This document shows positions 8,595 through 17,235 of a stretch of 26,034 nucleotides of DNA, in pieces. Below the pieces are notes generated by a model, which saw only the letters and a list, made by a program, of their open reading frames with translations, was not told the DNA's origin and did no database searches. The translations under genes were made by a program, and so were the position numbers. This DNA comes from Schizochytrium sp. CCTCC M209059. Lineage: Eukaryota > Sar > Bigyra > Thraustochytrida > Thraustochytriidae. The stretch lies in NCBI GenBank assembly GCA_000818945.1, contig KN805393.1:539550-565583 (forward strand), written 5' to 3'. The number at the start of each line of letters is the position of its first letter. Position 1 is the stretch's first letter.

Positions 8595-8825
8595 ATGAGG
8601 GCTGCGCACAAGGACGTGGAGGCGAGGCTCGCGGCGGAGATGCGCCGGCGCGTCGAGAAGGAGACGGCGCTGCTGCGCAGGAGCTCCGCGGAGGCCACAA
8701 CGAGCGCGAGGAAGGTCGCGAGAGACACAGCGGACGGTCTTCGAGCGATGGCTATTGCAAAGGATGCCCTAGCCAAGCTGGAGAGCGGGCTTTCCCAGCC
8801 TCGCGCCAGTCTTCTTGACTCTTAA
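8595..8825 (+). CDS. Small coiled-coil protein, unidentified
   Basis: A 76-residue frame from ATG 8595 to TAA 8825 with strong GC bias at third positions, as in neighbouring real genes. The product is almost entirely helical and charged (KDVEARLAAEMRRRVEKE, ARDTADGLRAMAIAKDALAK), ending SLLDS; no membrane segment and no Cys. The same frame stays open upstream to about 8415 but has no ATG, so an unseen 5' exon or a start at 8595 are both possible. Such short coiled-coil chains are common in adaptor complexes; I cannot name the family. Confidence 0.55.
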   Translation: MRAAHKDVEARLAAEMRRRVEKETALLRRSSAEATTSARKVARDTADGLRAMAIAKDALAKLESGLSQPRASLLDS

Positions 8826-8937
8826 TGTGAACGCAGCTGGCAGTGCAGACCCAATCTCAGATTCGGATACAATGTAAAAACCCAAGAATCCGATTCCATT
8901 TGATACTGTGAATAAATAACAAAAAGCGAACTAGACC

Positions 8938-8945
8938 TAGGCCTA
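8938..8945. promoter_or_regulatory. TAGGCCTA palindrome, copy 2
   Basis: Exact octamer inside the longer palindrome CTAGGCCTAG, about 110 bp after the coiled-coil gene's stop. Confidence 0.35.
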
Positions 8946-9236
8946 GCTAGACCTTGCTTGCTTGCGGCAATGATTCGCTTGGACGGCAGCCAGATCTCAC
9001 CCGCCACGCTTGAACAACCGCCCGCTACTGCTGCAACTCCTTCTCGGCTCATGTTTGCTAGCCGCTGCTGGCTAGTTGGCTGGTTGGCTGGCTAGTTGAT
9101 TAAAAAAAAATTCAAGTTGGCGGCCGGCCCCTTTACGACCAACACCGCCGCCCAGACTACCCGCATTGCAGCTTGCAGTTGACACGCCTGAACCCCTTGG
9201 ACAGTGAGTGTGAGTCATAGTGAGATCTCGGTATAC

Positions 9237-9244
9237 TAGGCCTA
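9237..9244. promoter_or_regulatory. TAGGCCTA palindrome, copy 3
   Basis: Exact octamer about 47 bp beyond the sulfatase stop codon, so it would lie within or at the end of that gene's 3' UTR. Confidence 0.35.
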
Positions 9245-9290
9245 TTCCAAAAAATGCAGTCCACGCAACCTGCACTAAAACATAGACAGC

Positions 9291-11054
9291 TTAGAGGGCC
9301 ACCGAAATGGTTGCACGGCTACCCGTAGATGGCTGCCTGGACGAATCGTCGGTCGGCCGCCATGGGTCCAAGTCCTGGTCGTGTGCTTCACTCCGACCGG
9401 CAACGGAAGGGCAGTATGGCCACCATGCTGGCCCGACTTGTTCAACGAATTTGGAGATAGGCGCCTTGTGACAATCACGCGCGGCGGTCCGGAATGTTTT
9501 GAGCTCTTGGAAGAGCAGCGCCTTGTAGCGCGCGAGCTCCCGTGCGAAGCGTGGGTCCCGTGCAAGGTCCTTGCGCTCTTGTGGGTCCGAGGTCAGCTCA
9601 AAGAGGCAGAAGCCACCGTCGCACGGTCTCGAGCCAAAGCCGCCACCCGTGCGCTCCCCGCTGCCGCCGCCGCCGCCTGCAGCCGCGGCTGCGGCCGGCA
9701 GTTGCGGCAGCTCGCGGGCCTCTGCCTCCGTTTCAAGTTCGGACCACCCGTCCGGAAATCCCGCCGAGTCAACGATGATCTTCCACTGACGCCCGTCTGG
9801 GGCATCATAGAGCATACCAAAGCCCAAATTTCCGTGGTCGGAGGTGTTCCCCAGAGCCACAGAGGTGCGGACAGGCGACTTGTAAGAAAATCCACCATTG
9901 TCGACTTCATCCTCGGGAGCAGCTGAAAGCTGTGACCAGTGTGAGAGTGAGTCCAAGGGCACGGCAGAATGCATAGAAAGTGACGCCATCTCTGCGAGCG
10001 TGGCCACCCAGTCTGCAATGTGCATGAGACCGCTGTATGTGCCTCGCCGCTTGATCCCGTAGCCGGCGAGCACGCAGGTCCCGCGCACGCCGCCCTCGTA
10101 TAGAGAGTGCTTCCCACCACGAAAGGGAGTATTCCGGCTGCCAACGGCATCACTTGTGTCAACGGGCCCGCCGTTGTCTGTTGTGATGACCACGAGAGTC
10201 TCGTTGCCGCCCATTCCGTTTCGCTCGAGAGCTCGCGTAATGTTGCCGATCCCATAGTCGACGGCCGCGAGCATCCCGGCGAACTGGCGCCGTTGCCCTG
10301 GGCCCAGCGTCTCGAGATATGGAGACACGTACTCTTGGGGCACCTGCGTGCCTTGCCAGCCGCCGTAGTGCACGCCTTGATACGCAACGAACAGAAAGAG
10401 AGGCGTCTCTCTCCCCGAGGACCCATGGCGATCGATGATCTTGACCGCTTTTTCTGTAAAGTATTCTGTAGAGTATTGCAGTTGCGCCTCTTGTGCAACG
10501 CGAAAGCAAGACTCTGCATTGCAGCGAGGCGCGGTGCCCTCGAGAATGTGAAACCAGCTGTGTCCGGGGTCATACGAGCGGCCAAGAAAGTAGTCCCCGC
10601 CACCGTTGATTAGACCCAAGTACGAATTGAACCCACGATACGTTGGCAGGTAATCCCACGTATGGTGACCTAGGTGCCACTTGCCCACCATGTGCGTGGC
10701 GTACCCGGCGCTCTGGAATCTCTCGCTGAGGAGCGTATTGTCGAGTTCGAGGCCGAGCCCTGATGCTGGCGTGAGCCAATTATGCAATCCATGGTGGTGC
10801 GAGAACCGGCCGCTCATGAGCGCGGCGCGACTCGGCACGCACGCCGTGTGTGTGTAGTAGCGGCCGAGCTCCAGACCCCTTTGCCGTATCGCGTCAATCT
10901 CTGGCGTGCGGATCTGGTCACCGTTGCGAAAGCCAACATCCGCCCACCCCAGATCGTCGACCACAATCATGACCACGTTTGGTCTCGACTGTTCCGCCGT
11001 CGCGACCGCCACCAGGGCTGCGGCCCACGCCCACGCCCACGCCCGCGCCATCAT
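9291..11054 (-). CDS. Secreted arylsulfatase, type I formylglycine sulfatase (arylsulfatase B-like)
   Basis: A 587-residue secreted or lysosomal-type hydrolase of sulfate esters. Residues 1-20 form a signal peptide with an odd Ala-Trp repeat (ARAWAWAWAAALVAVATA) encoded by a GGGCGT hexamer run. RPNVVMIVVDDLGWADVGF carries the metal-binding Asp pair D33/D34. The sulfatase signature ACVPSRAALMSGR has the C-x-P-x-R core, with C72 the predicted residue for conversion to formylglycine. GKWHLGHH and TTDNGG (D293/N294, metal ligands) follow in family order. The overall pattern (RYYTHTACVPSRAALM, GGKHSLYEGGVRG) is nearest to arylsulfatases B/I/J, which act on GalNAc-4-sulfate; the substrate here is unknown. 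A Glu/Ala/Gly low-complexity insert (about residues 435-475) interrupts the C-terminal subdomain. It is divergent from the sulfotransferase gene. Confidence 0.93.
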   Translation of the reverse strand: MMARAWAWAWAAALVAVATAEQSRPNVVMIVVDDLGWADVGFRNGDQIRTPEIDAIRQRGLELGRYYTHTACVPSRAALMSGRFSHHHGLHNWLTPASGLGLELDNTLLSERFQSAGYATHMVGKWHLGHHTWDYLPTYRGFNSYLGLINGGGDYFLGRSYDPGHSWFHILEGTAPRCNAESCFRVAQEAQLQYSTEYFTEKAVKIIDRHGSSGRETPLFLFVAYQGVHYGGWQGTQVPQEYVSPYLETLGPGQRRQFAGMLAAVDYGIGNITRALERNGMGGNETLVVITTDNGGPVDTSDAVGSRNTPFRGGKHSLYEGGVRGTCVLAGYGIKRRGTYSGLMHIADWVATLAEMASLSMHSAVPLDSLSHWSQLSAAPEDEVDNGGFSYKSPVRTSVALGNTSDHGNLGFGMLYDAPDGRQWKIIVDSAGFPDGWSELETEAEARELPQLPAAAAAAGGGGGSGERTGGGFGSRPCDGGFCLFELTSDPQERKDLARDPRFARELARYKALLFQELKTFRTAARDCHKAPISKFVEQVGPAWWPYCPSVAGRSEAHDQDLDPWRPTDDSSRQPSTGSRATISVAL

Positions 11055-11570
11055 CGTCTCCGCTCGCGCCCAATCCCAATCCCAATCCCGTTCTGCCGCG
11101 TCCCACCAACCGCCGCCGCTTCCTCCCTCTCTAGCTCTACTATGTGCACCCTATGCCTGCCCGCCTCTCTTTCAGGAGGTTGCGCTCCGACTCGCGCCAG
11201 AGCACGCCATACTAACGCTAGTGAGCGCCGCGGCGTGCACGCCCCGCCGCGCCTCCACGCTTGTCAAGCACTCACTTCCGCGCCGAACAGAGCTTTCGCA
11301 GCCGCTACCAAGAGAAAGCGCAGGGGCGGAGAAGTAGTCGGCCGCCAGAGCAGCCGGCGAGGCCCGTGATCGCCCCGCGGCTTGCGACCGCGAGGCGGCG
11401 CGGGGAGGGAGGGAAGGCGGGAGGGAGCGAGGGCGGGAAAGGTCGTCGCGTTTGCACTGAACGGCCCCAAGCGCGCCAGTGGGACGAATGTCGATCGTCG
11501 GAATTGGGAGGATAAGGCGGCATACATAGACAGTGAGGCGGCAACGGCCGAGCACCAAAACTGCAACGCG
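11055..11570. promoter_or_regulatory. Shared divergent upstream region of sulfatase and sulfotransferase
   Basis: About 500-690 bp separate the two start codons, depending on which Met the sulfotransferase uses. The sulfatase side has (CAATCC)3 at 11071-11088, about 17 bp before its ATG; the centre has GGGA/GGCGGGA runs (about 11398-11440). No TATA box is seen. A shared bidirectional promoter is inferred only from position. Confidence 0.4.
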
Positions 11571-13016
11571 ATGCAACGAACACAAAGACGCTCATCCTCG
11601 GGCGAGGCTGAAGGCGTCTGCGAGTGCGAGAGCGAAAGGTGTCTTGGCGGGCCGGGGCTGGAAAGCTGTCTGTACGGGGGCATGCAGGTATCAGGCCGCG
11701 CAAGAAAGCAAACTTGGAAAGAGTCGCCAAAGGGACCAGAAAACAACATGCTTCTCTCGCAGAGCTCAGCTTCGTCGCCGAGAAAGGCGCAGCACCTGAC
11801 GACGAAGCAGTGCATCCTGGCGCTCGCAGTGCTCTTCTGCACAATATCATGCATTCTTTTCGGTGCAATGGTCGCCTTTCTCGGACCACAAGAGATCAGC
11901 TCCCTATCAATGAATTTACCGCTGGTAAAGGCCAATGTGCTTGACGAGAGCACTTCCTCGACACAAGTCCATAATCCGGAGGACGTTGCTCTCTTGCAAC
12001 GCACGTCTCAGATGATTTTGCAGCGACGTTGTCCCGCAAAGGCTCACCTTGAATTCGTCTTTCCTCATGTTCCCAAGGCTGGCGGCCGAAGCATCGAGAC
12101 CACCTTCAACGCCGTCGACTTTTTGAGGACGGAAGCGCGACATCACCATGTTTCGCTTGAGCCCAGGTCCCGAACGCACAACTTCACTCTGCAAAATGGT
12201 CATCGCGACTTTGCGCAGCTCGCTGGAGATCTACGGTGCGATTCCTTGACGTGCGAAGTCACTTCGGAAAAATTTTGCAGGCGCTGGATTTACGCCGTCC
12301 GGGAGCCCGTCGCCCGCTTTGTCTCGGCATTTTACACATCGACCGGGCGGAGCGACGGTGGGCACTTTTTGTGCGCGGTGAACTCAACCGCGAGACGCAA
12401 CATTGCGGCAGATCCCGACTTATCAATCGAAGACTGGGCTCGTCTCCCACGCGAGGAACGCGATAAGTGCCGAGGAGTGTTCAATGTCCATGTCCATTTT
12501 CTTGCGCCTGAGCTGCGCAACGATCCGAAGAGACAGCTCGAGCTTGCTAAGCAAAGGCTTACCTCTATTATGAGTTGGACACTCATTGTTGAGGAGCTCG
12601 CAGAATCCTTTGAGCTCTTTTCGTATATCTTTGGCTCGGACCTCGTTCATCATGTTCCTGCCTTTAACTACAACAAGTACGAGAAGAAATTGAGCGCGCA
12701 CGCACAAAAGGTCATCGAGGAACACAACCTGTACGACATCGAGCTATACAAACACGCTCTGGAGCATCACCGCATCATGGTAGACCTGATGCGCGCTGAC
12801 AGCTCTGACCCATTTTACAACAATACCCCGTTCCGCTGCGACAAGGATGTCGTTTGCTGGGACAAGTTTGCCGAACGCGGTTCCACGTGGGAGGTCACGG
12901 AAGCACCAGCTTGGCAGAAGAACTTCCCCAGCAAAGGGCAGGCGAAGACGCGTCAGCTTTGCGCGCCAAAACGCGGGTGTTGGCGAGAGGATCTCGCGGA
13001 CTCCAAATTCACATGA
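11571..13016 (+). CDS. Golgi type II membrane sulfotransferase (uronyl/heparan 2-O-sulfotransferase-like)
   Basis: Transfers sulfate from PAPS to a glycan in the Golgi lumen (sulfotransferase family 2). In-frame Met codons are at 11571, 11682 and 11748. Numbering from 11748 (422 residues), a short basic cytoplasmic tail leads to one membrane anchor (about residues 22-45, ILALAVLFCTISCILFGAMV). The 5'-phosphosulfate loop is FPHVPKAGGRSIETTF with K110. The 3'-phosphate motif is YAVREPVARFVSAFY with R185 and S193. LIVEELAESFELF and YDIELYKHALEHH match conserved C-terminal helices of HS2ST/UST enzymes. Several Cys pairs and N-glycosylation sites fit a lumenal domain. The longest start adds 59 residues of Arg/Ser/Cys-rich sequence; I list it as the outer bound and favour 11748 or 11682. 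The acceptor sugar is unknown. Confidence 0.88.
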   Translation: MQRTQRRSSSGEAEGVCECESERCLGGPGLESCLYGGMQVSGRARKQTWKESPKGPENNMLLSQSSASSPRKAQHLTTKQCILALAVLFCTISCILFGAMVAFLGPQEISSLSMNLPLVKANVLDESTSSTQVHNPEDVALLQRTSQMILQRRCPAKAHLEFVFPHVPKAGGRSIETTFNAVDFLRTEARHHHVSLEPRSRTHNFTLQNGHRDFAQLAGDLRCDSLTCEVTSEKFCRRWIYAVREPVARFVSAFYTSTGRSDGGHFLCAVNSTARRNIAADPDLSIEDWARLPREERDKCRGVFNVHVHFLAPELRNDPKRQLELAKQRLTSIMSWTLIVEELAESFELFSYIFGSDLVHHVPAFNYNKYEKKLSAHAQKVIEEHNLYDIELYKHALEHHRIMVDLMRADSSDPFYNNTPFRCDKDVVCWDKFAERGSTWEVTEAPAWQKNFPSKGQAKTRQLCAPKRGCWREDLADSKFT

Positions 13017-13488
13017 ACCAAACATGAATGAACGAACGAATCAAAGGTTACTTGATTGATAGCCGTTCAAGCATGCATGCATGCGTGCGTGGGGGGAAAT
13101 TTCGAGGCCAGTACAATGCAGATTTGTTATTCAGCCATGTAATTTTGTATGTCATGAGAGGAGAGAGCCGATAGTCAAAATGAAAGGAAAGTGATCGTGT
13201 GATCTTCTTGCTCTTTTACTCTTGGTCACGTTGAAGTGGGAGAAATGAACAACTTTTCTCTGTCCTTGTCCTCGTCTTTTTGCTATTTTTTTTTCAAACT
13301 ATCCTTGTCCGTGTGCTTGCGGAGTCCACAGCAGAAAAAAAGGAAGGAGGAAAGGAAAGGAAAGAATTGGGGGAGCAATCCATCACAGAAGACACGTTGG
13401 GATGACCGCACGTAACTTTGAGGACGAGCACACTGCATCAGCAAAGAACCTTGCGCGCGACTTTTTGCGATACTACAAGAGCTTTACA
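13017..13488. other. Convergent 3' intergenic region
   Basis: This region lies between the stops of the sulfotransferase and the mannosidase fusion. It contains TGAATGAACGAACGAAT at about 13024-13040, a GCATGCATGCATGCGTGCG run at about 13070, and purine-rich GGAAA tracts at 13340-13366. No gene is visible. Confidence 0.65.
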
Positions 13489-16400
13489 TCAAAAAGTGGG
13501 TCTTTCCTGACCAGTATTTGGACTTGCCAAAGGTTGATGAATGAGCGATATCGTCCAGGCGTTCGGCGAGCTCTTCGTGACTGAAAAGCCCCAAGAGTCG
13601 AGGACCATTCCGATGAGCTCCTGACCCGTCCACACTGCCCAGGGATAGCCCGACGTCTCGAGACGCGTGCGCGACGTCTCAATACGCACGTGCACGACAT
13701 CGTCTGCATCTTTCGCTGCATCCGAGATACTCTCCGGCGCGTCATTCTCATCTACATCTACGTTCTCATCGTCATACTCGTCCAGGTCGCGATCCTGCTG
13801 CTTGGTGTTACGACGGCGCCCAGCCTGCTGACGAATGCGATGATAAAGAATGTCCCCATCACGTTTTGACAACATGAACGTGGGCAATTTGGCCCGCGTC
13901 GAGGAGAAAAGCGCCGCCATGGCCTTGCCAAAAAGGTCGTCCTGTGCCATGCCCACCATGTAGAAAAGACCTTCCTCGTCTTTATTCTGTGCGATGAGGA
14001 GTGCGAGCGCCCCGGCCTTTTCGGCAAAGAGCGCCTTTTGCTCGAACATGCAGGTTCCACGCCGCACGAGGACGATACGATTTGCAACGAGTTCCGGGGG
14101 GTAGGCTGCTGCAGAACATCCTTCGGGTTCGACGGCGAGGACTACAGAGCCCTCGACCACTTGTGGAACGGCTCCGGGGCCAAATTCGGAAAAGCTGCAC
14201 GCCGTAGGGGCCTGCAGCCGCGACAATGGCGCGCGCGCGTGCTCCATCGTGGACCATGGGCTCGGCCTCGGTGCGCACGTTGGCCCTGGCCCAGTCGAGA
14301 TCTCGATGGAACATCGAAGAGCAAAGCCTGGTTTCTTCTGGTTCACATACAGAAACGAAGAATGCATTGGCTCGCCCTCCATGACCTCTATGGCAGCCAA
14401 ATCCGTCTCCAGACTTGAGATGGTCACTGCCGAGTTACTAAATTCGTGGTAAAGGTGAAAGCCTGCTTGTAGTGGTTGGACTTCGTACACTGCGTCTTCC
14501 TCCGGTCCGAGACGCACTGTTTGCACATTGGCGAAATCCTCAGCGTCCGCTTCTTCTTCCTCCCCCGCAAAACCAAGTTCTTCTCGACCATAGTCGGTGT
14601 CGTCATTGTCGTCGTCAGCAGCGTTACTGTCAACATCGACACCTTCTCTTTGTTCCAGGCTACTACTGCGTGCGCTGCCGCCGGCGTCCTCCCCCGAGGC
14701 GAGCCTGCTCGCGCGCTTGGCCGCCTTGGAAAGGTAGCCGAATCGCCTAGGTTTGCGAAGGGCCGGGTTTGCGCCATAGTATGAGGAGACCTGGGAGTTG
14801 TCCTGATCATTGCCATCAATCGCGGGACACATCCATTCAGAGCTCATCGCCTCGTCGGTAAGAGAAGGGACGCCCCACAGACCTTTGACCTGTTCGCGCA
14901 GCGCTGCATGCGCGGACTTGCTGCGCGGTTTGCGAGAAAATGCAAACCCCATCTCCCGGGCCTTGCGCTGAAAGTCGGCACGCACAGGGATGAGATGCGC
15001 TTCCGTAGAAAACACATAGTTTGCGCCATTGTCCTCGCGAAATGGACTTTCCTCGTCAAAAAGCAAATAGAGGTACTTGAGCAGCTCCGAAAGGAAAAAC
15101 GAGGGCATGGTGTCGTGCAGTCGCTCCGTTTTAATGTCCTTTATACTCGCGTAGCCGCACTCGACAAAACAGGCGTGCTCGAGTCCGCGCACCATGTCCC
15201 GGCCAGCGACAAGCCAGGCTGGATCTTGCGTCGTTGTGCTCATGTAAAAAACACTCTCTGCCAGCTCGGGTCGCAAGGGGTAGCCGCGACGAGTGCCTCC
15301 GACGAGAGGCTCCCAGCGATCGATGCCAAAGTCCTCTGGAGTGAAGCCGAACTCATTCCAGACGCGCAAAAAGGCATTGATGGTTCTGCTTGCAGCTTCG
15401 GCGTCGCCGACAAGTGTCTGCATGCCCGGCCAAAAGGCTTGCAGATTGTTAAACTGGCGTCGCAGGGTGCTGCCGCGGTGCATGTTGACCTCAATATACC
15501 ATGTGTCCCCAACACGCAGTCGCCGCATGGCCGCTGCGTAGAGCTTTTGGAACATGACAAAGGCCTCCTCGTCGCCAAAGGCGATGTAGTGCTTGATGTA
15601 ATATTCATAGAGCGAATCAATGTTGGACCCGATCCCGGCTGTCGGTTCGGTCCACCTGCCAGTCTGCACGTCGATGTGGCGCCCCACCAGATCGAGCTTG
15701 GAGCGGTGGTCAAAGATGGCTTTGAGTGCATCTCGCGCGGCAACGCCGTAGCGCGCGTCGTCCGTGAGCACGGAAAGCAAGCCAAACTCAAGCGAGAGCG
15801 AGCCGGCCGCTGCTGTGCACGCTTCCGTCGTTTCGCCGCGTGGCACACCGTGGCGCAGGTTCACAGTTCCGTACGGGATCGAGGTTGTGGTTTCAAAGGC
15901 AGGAAGGAGTCTGTCGCCGAGGTCACGAGCGAGACGCAAGAGATCGCCATCGTAGTCTGGCATGATGGCCAGATCCGGGTCGCTAGCCAGCAAGTGAGCG
16001 GAAAGCAAGCCTCCAAGAATACGAATCGTCGTCTCAAAGACAGAGACAGTCTGATCGAGGTCAAAGTCGGCATGGCTCGAGACGACGCGCACGGCACGCG
16101 CAAATTCCGTGTAGTTGCCCACAATGGCAAGCGTGTCAAGGGAGTCGATCAAAGTGAGCATGTTGCCAGCAGTGAGATCAAAGCGCTCGCCGCGGCACGA
16201 GAGCGGTTTGAGCTCGTCGAGAGGAAAGGCGTTCTCCATGTAGGCATTGTAACCATGGTAGAACATGCCGCGGACCTGCTCGCGGAGATTGATGCGCTCA
16301 GTTTCGGAGATGTGCATTCGCTTATTTCCAGCGTTGCGTTTCTGGTGGCCAGGAGACGCCCCTTGTGTTGCTTGCTTTTCCTGAATGCCGCCAATTCCAC

Positions 16401-17235
16401 GGGACTCTGCGCGCGACTTCGTCGTCGATTGGTCAGTACCAAGGTTGTCAATGTCGACGCCATTATCGTCATCATCGCTGGATTTCTTTTCTTCGTCATT
16501 GTCATTGGACTCGCGTCGAATAGTCCATCGATCTTTCCGCTTGGCGCCCTCTGCAGTACCCTCATTCTCGCGATCATCCAGCACGCTACACTCTTGGCTT
16601 TCTTCTTCCCAGAGTCGTGGCAACATGCATCCGATGGGGGAGCAGACGGACATCGCATAGGTGCAGGTAGATACCTCGGAAACTGTGAGAATGTGCGCAA
16701 GCTCGGAAGTTGGGATGGAAGGCGCGGCAGGCAGATCTACATCCATATGTTTGGCTTGGGCAGCGTGTCTGCCGCAGCAGCGGATCCTGACAATAGTAGA
16801 CCGCTTTGTCCCAGCTTGCTCGCAGGGCTGGCCGCCTTCGAATTTGTAGGCAATGTAGGTCGGCCGATTGTTCTTCCAGCCGCCCAAGGTGGGCTCGCCG
16901 CCGTTGGGCGCGAGCGTGCCTGCCGACCAGTCGACGGATCGAGGGCCCGTTCTGGACTCCATGTGGAACTGGCGCACCTCTTTTCCATGGCACCATGCGT
17001 ACTGCCACCATCCGCTACCGCTGGACTCCACGCAGACGCCCTCGAGCGGGCGCAGGAGGTCCTCGACCCGGGCGGCGACAACCTGGCCCACGGCGGCTCG
17101 CGGGTCTCCCGCATCCTCGGTCTCTGCGCGAACTGCCGTCGTCGCTGCCAGCTGCAGCAGGACGGCCGCCGCCAGGACCGCCGCCGCCAGCCGCGCCAGG
17201 GCCACCGGCCCTGGCAGCCGCGCGGGCCCCGCCAT
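13489..17235 (-). CDS. Fusion protein: OS-9-type MRH lectin + EDEM-type GH47 mannosidase + PA domain
   Basis: A 1248-residue, apparently intronless ER protein. A signal peptide is at 1-37 (Leu/Ala-rich). Residues 66-205 form a mannose-6-phosphate-receptor-homology domain: the tandem Trp of OS-9 lectins (GWWQYAWCHG, W76/W77), sugar-binding residues Q89, R145, E187 and Y193, and Cys 68, 82, 138, 153, 191, 203. An acidic, Lys-rich linker spans about 210-310. The GH47 domain is at about 312-750 (MFYHGYNAYMENAFP; catalytic candidates E401 in FETTIR, D540 in GSNIDSLYEYY, E657 in RPELAES; Ca-binding T744 in STEAHL), closest to EDEM/Htm1. A disordered acidic segment at 830-910 is followed by a PA domain at about 1015-1125 (IVLVRRGTCMFEQKA) as in EDEM3. 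The C-terminus (ERPTF) has no KDEL. Expected role: trimming and recognising mannose on misfolded glycoproteins for ERAD. The domain calls are from visible motifs; the function of the fusion is inference. Confidence 0.92.
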   Translation of the reverse strand: MAGPARLPGPVALARLAAAVLAAAVLLQLAATTAVRAETEDAGDPRAAVGQVVAARVEDLLRPLEGVCVESSGSGWWQYAWCHGKEVRQFHMESRTGPRSVDWSAGTLAPNGGEPTLGGWKNNRPTYIAYKFEGGQPCEQAGTKRSTIVRIRCCGRHAAQAKHMDVDLPAAPSIPTSELAHILTVSEVSTCTYAMSVCSPIGCMLPRLWEEESQECSVLDDRENEGTAEGAKRKDRWTIRRESNDNDEEKKSSDDDDNGVDIDNLGTDQSTTKSRAESRGIGGIQEKQATQGASPGHQKRNAGNKRMHISETERINLREQVRGMFYHGYNAYMENAFPLDELKPLSCRGERFDLTAGNMLTLIDSLDTLAIVGNYTEFARAVRVVSSHADFDLDQTVSVFETTIRILGGLLSAHLLASDPDLAIMPDYDGDLLRLARDLGDRLLPAFETTTSIPYGTVNLRHGVPRGETTEACTAAAGSLSLEFGLLSVLTDDARYGVAARDALKAIFDHRSKLDLVGRHIDVQTGRWTEPTAGIGSNIDSLYEYYIKHYIAFGDEEAFVMFQKLYAAAMRRLRVGDTWYIEVNMHRGSTLRRQFNNLQAFWPGMQTLVGDAEAASRTINAFLRVWNEFGFTPEDFGIDRWEPLVGGTRRGYPLRPELAESVFYMSTTTQDPAWLVAGRDMVRGLEHACFVECGYASIKDIKTERLHDTMPSFFLSELLKYLYLLFDEESPFREDNGANYVFSTEAHLIPVRADFQRKAREMGFAFSRKPRSKSAHAALREQVKGLWGVPSLTDEAMSSEWMCPAIDGNDQDNSQVSSYYGANPALRKPRRFGYLSKAAKRASRLASGEDAGGSARSSSLEQREGVDVDSNAADDDNDDTDYGREELGFAGEEEEADAEDFANVQTVRLGPEEDAVYEVQPLQAGFHLYHEFSNSAVTISSLETDLAAIEVMEGEPMHSSFLYVNQKKPGFALRCSIEISTGPGPTCAPRPSPWSTMEHARAPLSRLQAPTACSFSEFGPGAVPQVVEGSVVLAVEPEGCSAAAYPPELVANRIVLVRRGTCMFEQKALFAEKAGALALLIAQNKDEEGLFYMVGMAQDDLFGKAMAALFSSTRAKLPTFMLSKRDGDILYHRIRQQAGRRRNTKQQDRDLDEYDDENVDVDENDAPESISDAAKDADDVVHVRIETSRTRLETSGYPWAVWTGQELIGMVLDSWGFSVTKSSPNAWTISLIHQPLASPNTGQERPTF

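Larger units (their letters stand above)
8826..9290. other. Spacer between two convergent genes, with two TAGGCCTA sites
   Basis: This AT-richer region holds the 3' UTRs of the coiled-coil gene (AATAAATAAC near 8910) and of the sulfatase. It contains CTAGGCCTAG at 8937-8946 and TAGGCCTA at 9237-9244, and a GGCT/GGTT repeat patch at about 9055-9100. No gene is seen. Confidence 0.6.

Noticed and set aside
9381..10613. Plus- and minus-strand ORFs overlapping the sulfatase
   Set aside because: Shadow frames of the sulfatase; they lack motifs and the sulfatase frame holds all family signatures.
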